From NCBI GenBank assembly GCA_949372595.1, contig CASIAN010000034.1, forward strand, positions 1 through 64,000: a DNA stretch of 64,000 nt, read 5' to 3'. Below the pieces are notes generated by a model, which saw only the letters and a list, made by a program, of their open reading frames with translations, did not search any database and was not told the origin of the DNA. Shown here in pieces: positions 63,640 to 64,000 of the stretch. The number at the start of each line of letters is the position of its first letter. Positions within the stretch are counted from its first letter, which is position 1. The DNA is from CPC320 sp002336405. GTDB lineage: Bacteria; Pseudomonadota; Alphaproteobacteria; Rhodobacterales; Rhodobacteraceae. The translations under genes and the position numbers were made by a program.

Positions 63640-64000
63640 ATGGAAGCAGGGTCTTCTGACAGAAAAACCACACCTGGCGTGAAAACCACACCTGGCGCGA
63701 AAAACAAGTATGGTTTGAACACCTCCGCAACAATCACCACTGGAGGCGCGCCGGAAGGCTATGATGCGCGTCTGGTTCTCAACGAGATTGCCCGCAGCAA
63801 CGCCCCGGTTGTGCATATCGCGCGTGATGATAAACGCATGGCGATCATGAAGGCCTCACTGCAGTTTTTCGCCCCCGAGATGCCGGTGCTCAGCTTTCCC
63901 GGTTGGGATTGTTTGCCCTATGACAGGATTTCTCCCAACGCTGATATTTCTGCGGTGCGGATGGCGACATTGGCCGGTTTGGTTCATGTAATGCCGACGC
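63640..64000 (+). CDS. mfd: Transcription-repair coupling factor Mfd, N-terminal part (3' end outside window)
   Basis: Starts at ATG 63640, two bases after the stop of the preceding gene, and runs open to the window end (120 residues). It matches the UvrB-homology domain 1 of Mfd: ITTGGAPEGYDARLVLNEI, PVLSFPGWDCLPYDRISPNAD. Mfd removes stalled RNA polymerase and recruits UvrA. The first 25 residues are unusual: they contain a tandem 18-base repeat (KTTPGV, KTTPGA) ahead of the normal start of homology. The protein may truly begin later. Confidence 0.88.
   Translation, partial: MEAGSSDRKTTPGVKTTPGAKNKYGLNTSATITTGGAPEGYDARLVLNEIARSNAPVVHIARDDKRMAIMKASLQFFAPEMPVLSFPGWDCLPYDRISPNADISAVRMATLAGLVHVMPT
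63663..63698 (+). repeat. Tandem 18-bp duplication at the mfd 5' end
   Basis: Two adjacent copies of AAAACCACACCTGGCGYG encode KTTPGV and KTTPGA. They lie in the reading frame between the ATG at 63640 and the conserved Mfd sequence. The direct repeat is exact apart from one base. Confidence 0.75.

Overview
The window reads as two unrelated pieces of genome joined near position 5,435. Positions 1 to about 5,435 hold the gammaproteobacterial block def(end)-fmt-rsmB-trkA-trkH, all on the + strand, with AT-richer codons and frequent TTA leucine. From about 5,440 to 64,000 the gene content, gene order and codon use are those of a marine alphaproteobacterium of the Rhodobacterales (roseobacter type). 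Markers include obg-proB-proA-chpT-DUF3553-olsB-olsA, DUF4169-RHH-fumC, a ChpT phosphotransferase, a zinc-site-less HemB and a DUF599-type protein next to mfd. TrkH is cut off a few residues before its conserved end, exactly where the style changes. I read this as a metagenome assembly chimera rather than gene transfer. A planktonic, moderate-GC roseobacter such as the RCA/Planktomarina group would fit, but I cannot prove the genus.

Layout of the alphaproteobacterial part. 5.5-10.6 kb: a cell-envelope block with a ketosynthase-ACP-LpxD-like cassette behind an L,D-transpeptidase, and a divergent Tat-exported DUF882 (YcbK-like) protein. 10.6-18.2 kb: a tight seven-gene catabolic operon of flavin reductase, aldehyde dehydrogenase, luciferase-like monooxygenase, PF06684 protein, alpha/beta hydrolase, ThDP enzyme and a CMD-family protein, with a divergent LysR regulator. 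This is the best candidate here for an undescribed pathway. 18.3-35.1 kb: housekeeping genes, including a squalene/phytoene-synthase-family protein, two MFS transporters, an AlkA-like glycosylase, an esterase, an HNH nuclease, bactofilin with an M23 peptidase, a DUF455 ferritin-like protein, a 1-Cys peroxiredoxin, a giant AsmA/YhdP-like protein, queA, lpdA and a MobA-like transferase. 35.1-37.7 kb: RHH protein, DUF4169, fumC and an orphan FlgM-like anti-sigma factor.

38-41.4 kb: a methanethiol-oxidase (SBP56)-ferredoxin-CoA-binding-rhodanese operon with a divergent IclR regulator and a palindrome between them, which looks like a small sulfur module. 41.7-49.1 kb: serine hydrolase, obg, proline synthesis, chpT, DUF3553 and ornithine-lipid synthesis. 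49.3-53.2 kb: an accessory island with two decayed insertion sequences (IS481 and IS630 families), a lone flagellin gene in AT-rich surroundings and a strong terminator. 53.2-64 kb: a ThiE-like protein, TrmJ-like methyltransferase, ctaA, M32 carboxypeptidase, gyrA, a SYLF lipoprotein, hemB, a DUF599-like membrane protein and the start of mfd.

I saw no tRNA, rRNA or CRISPR array. Starts were chosen from Shine-Dalgarno spacing and family length, and are given with that reasoning.
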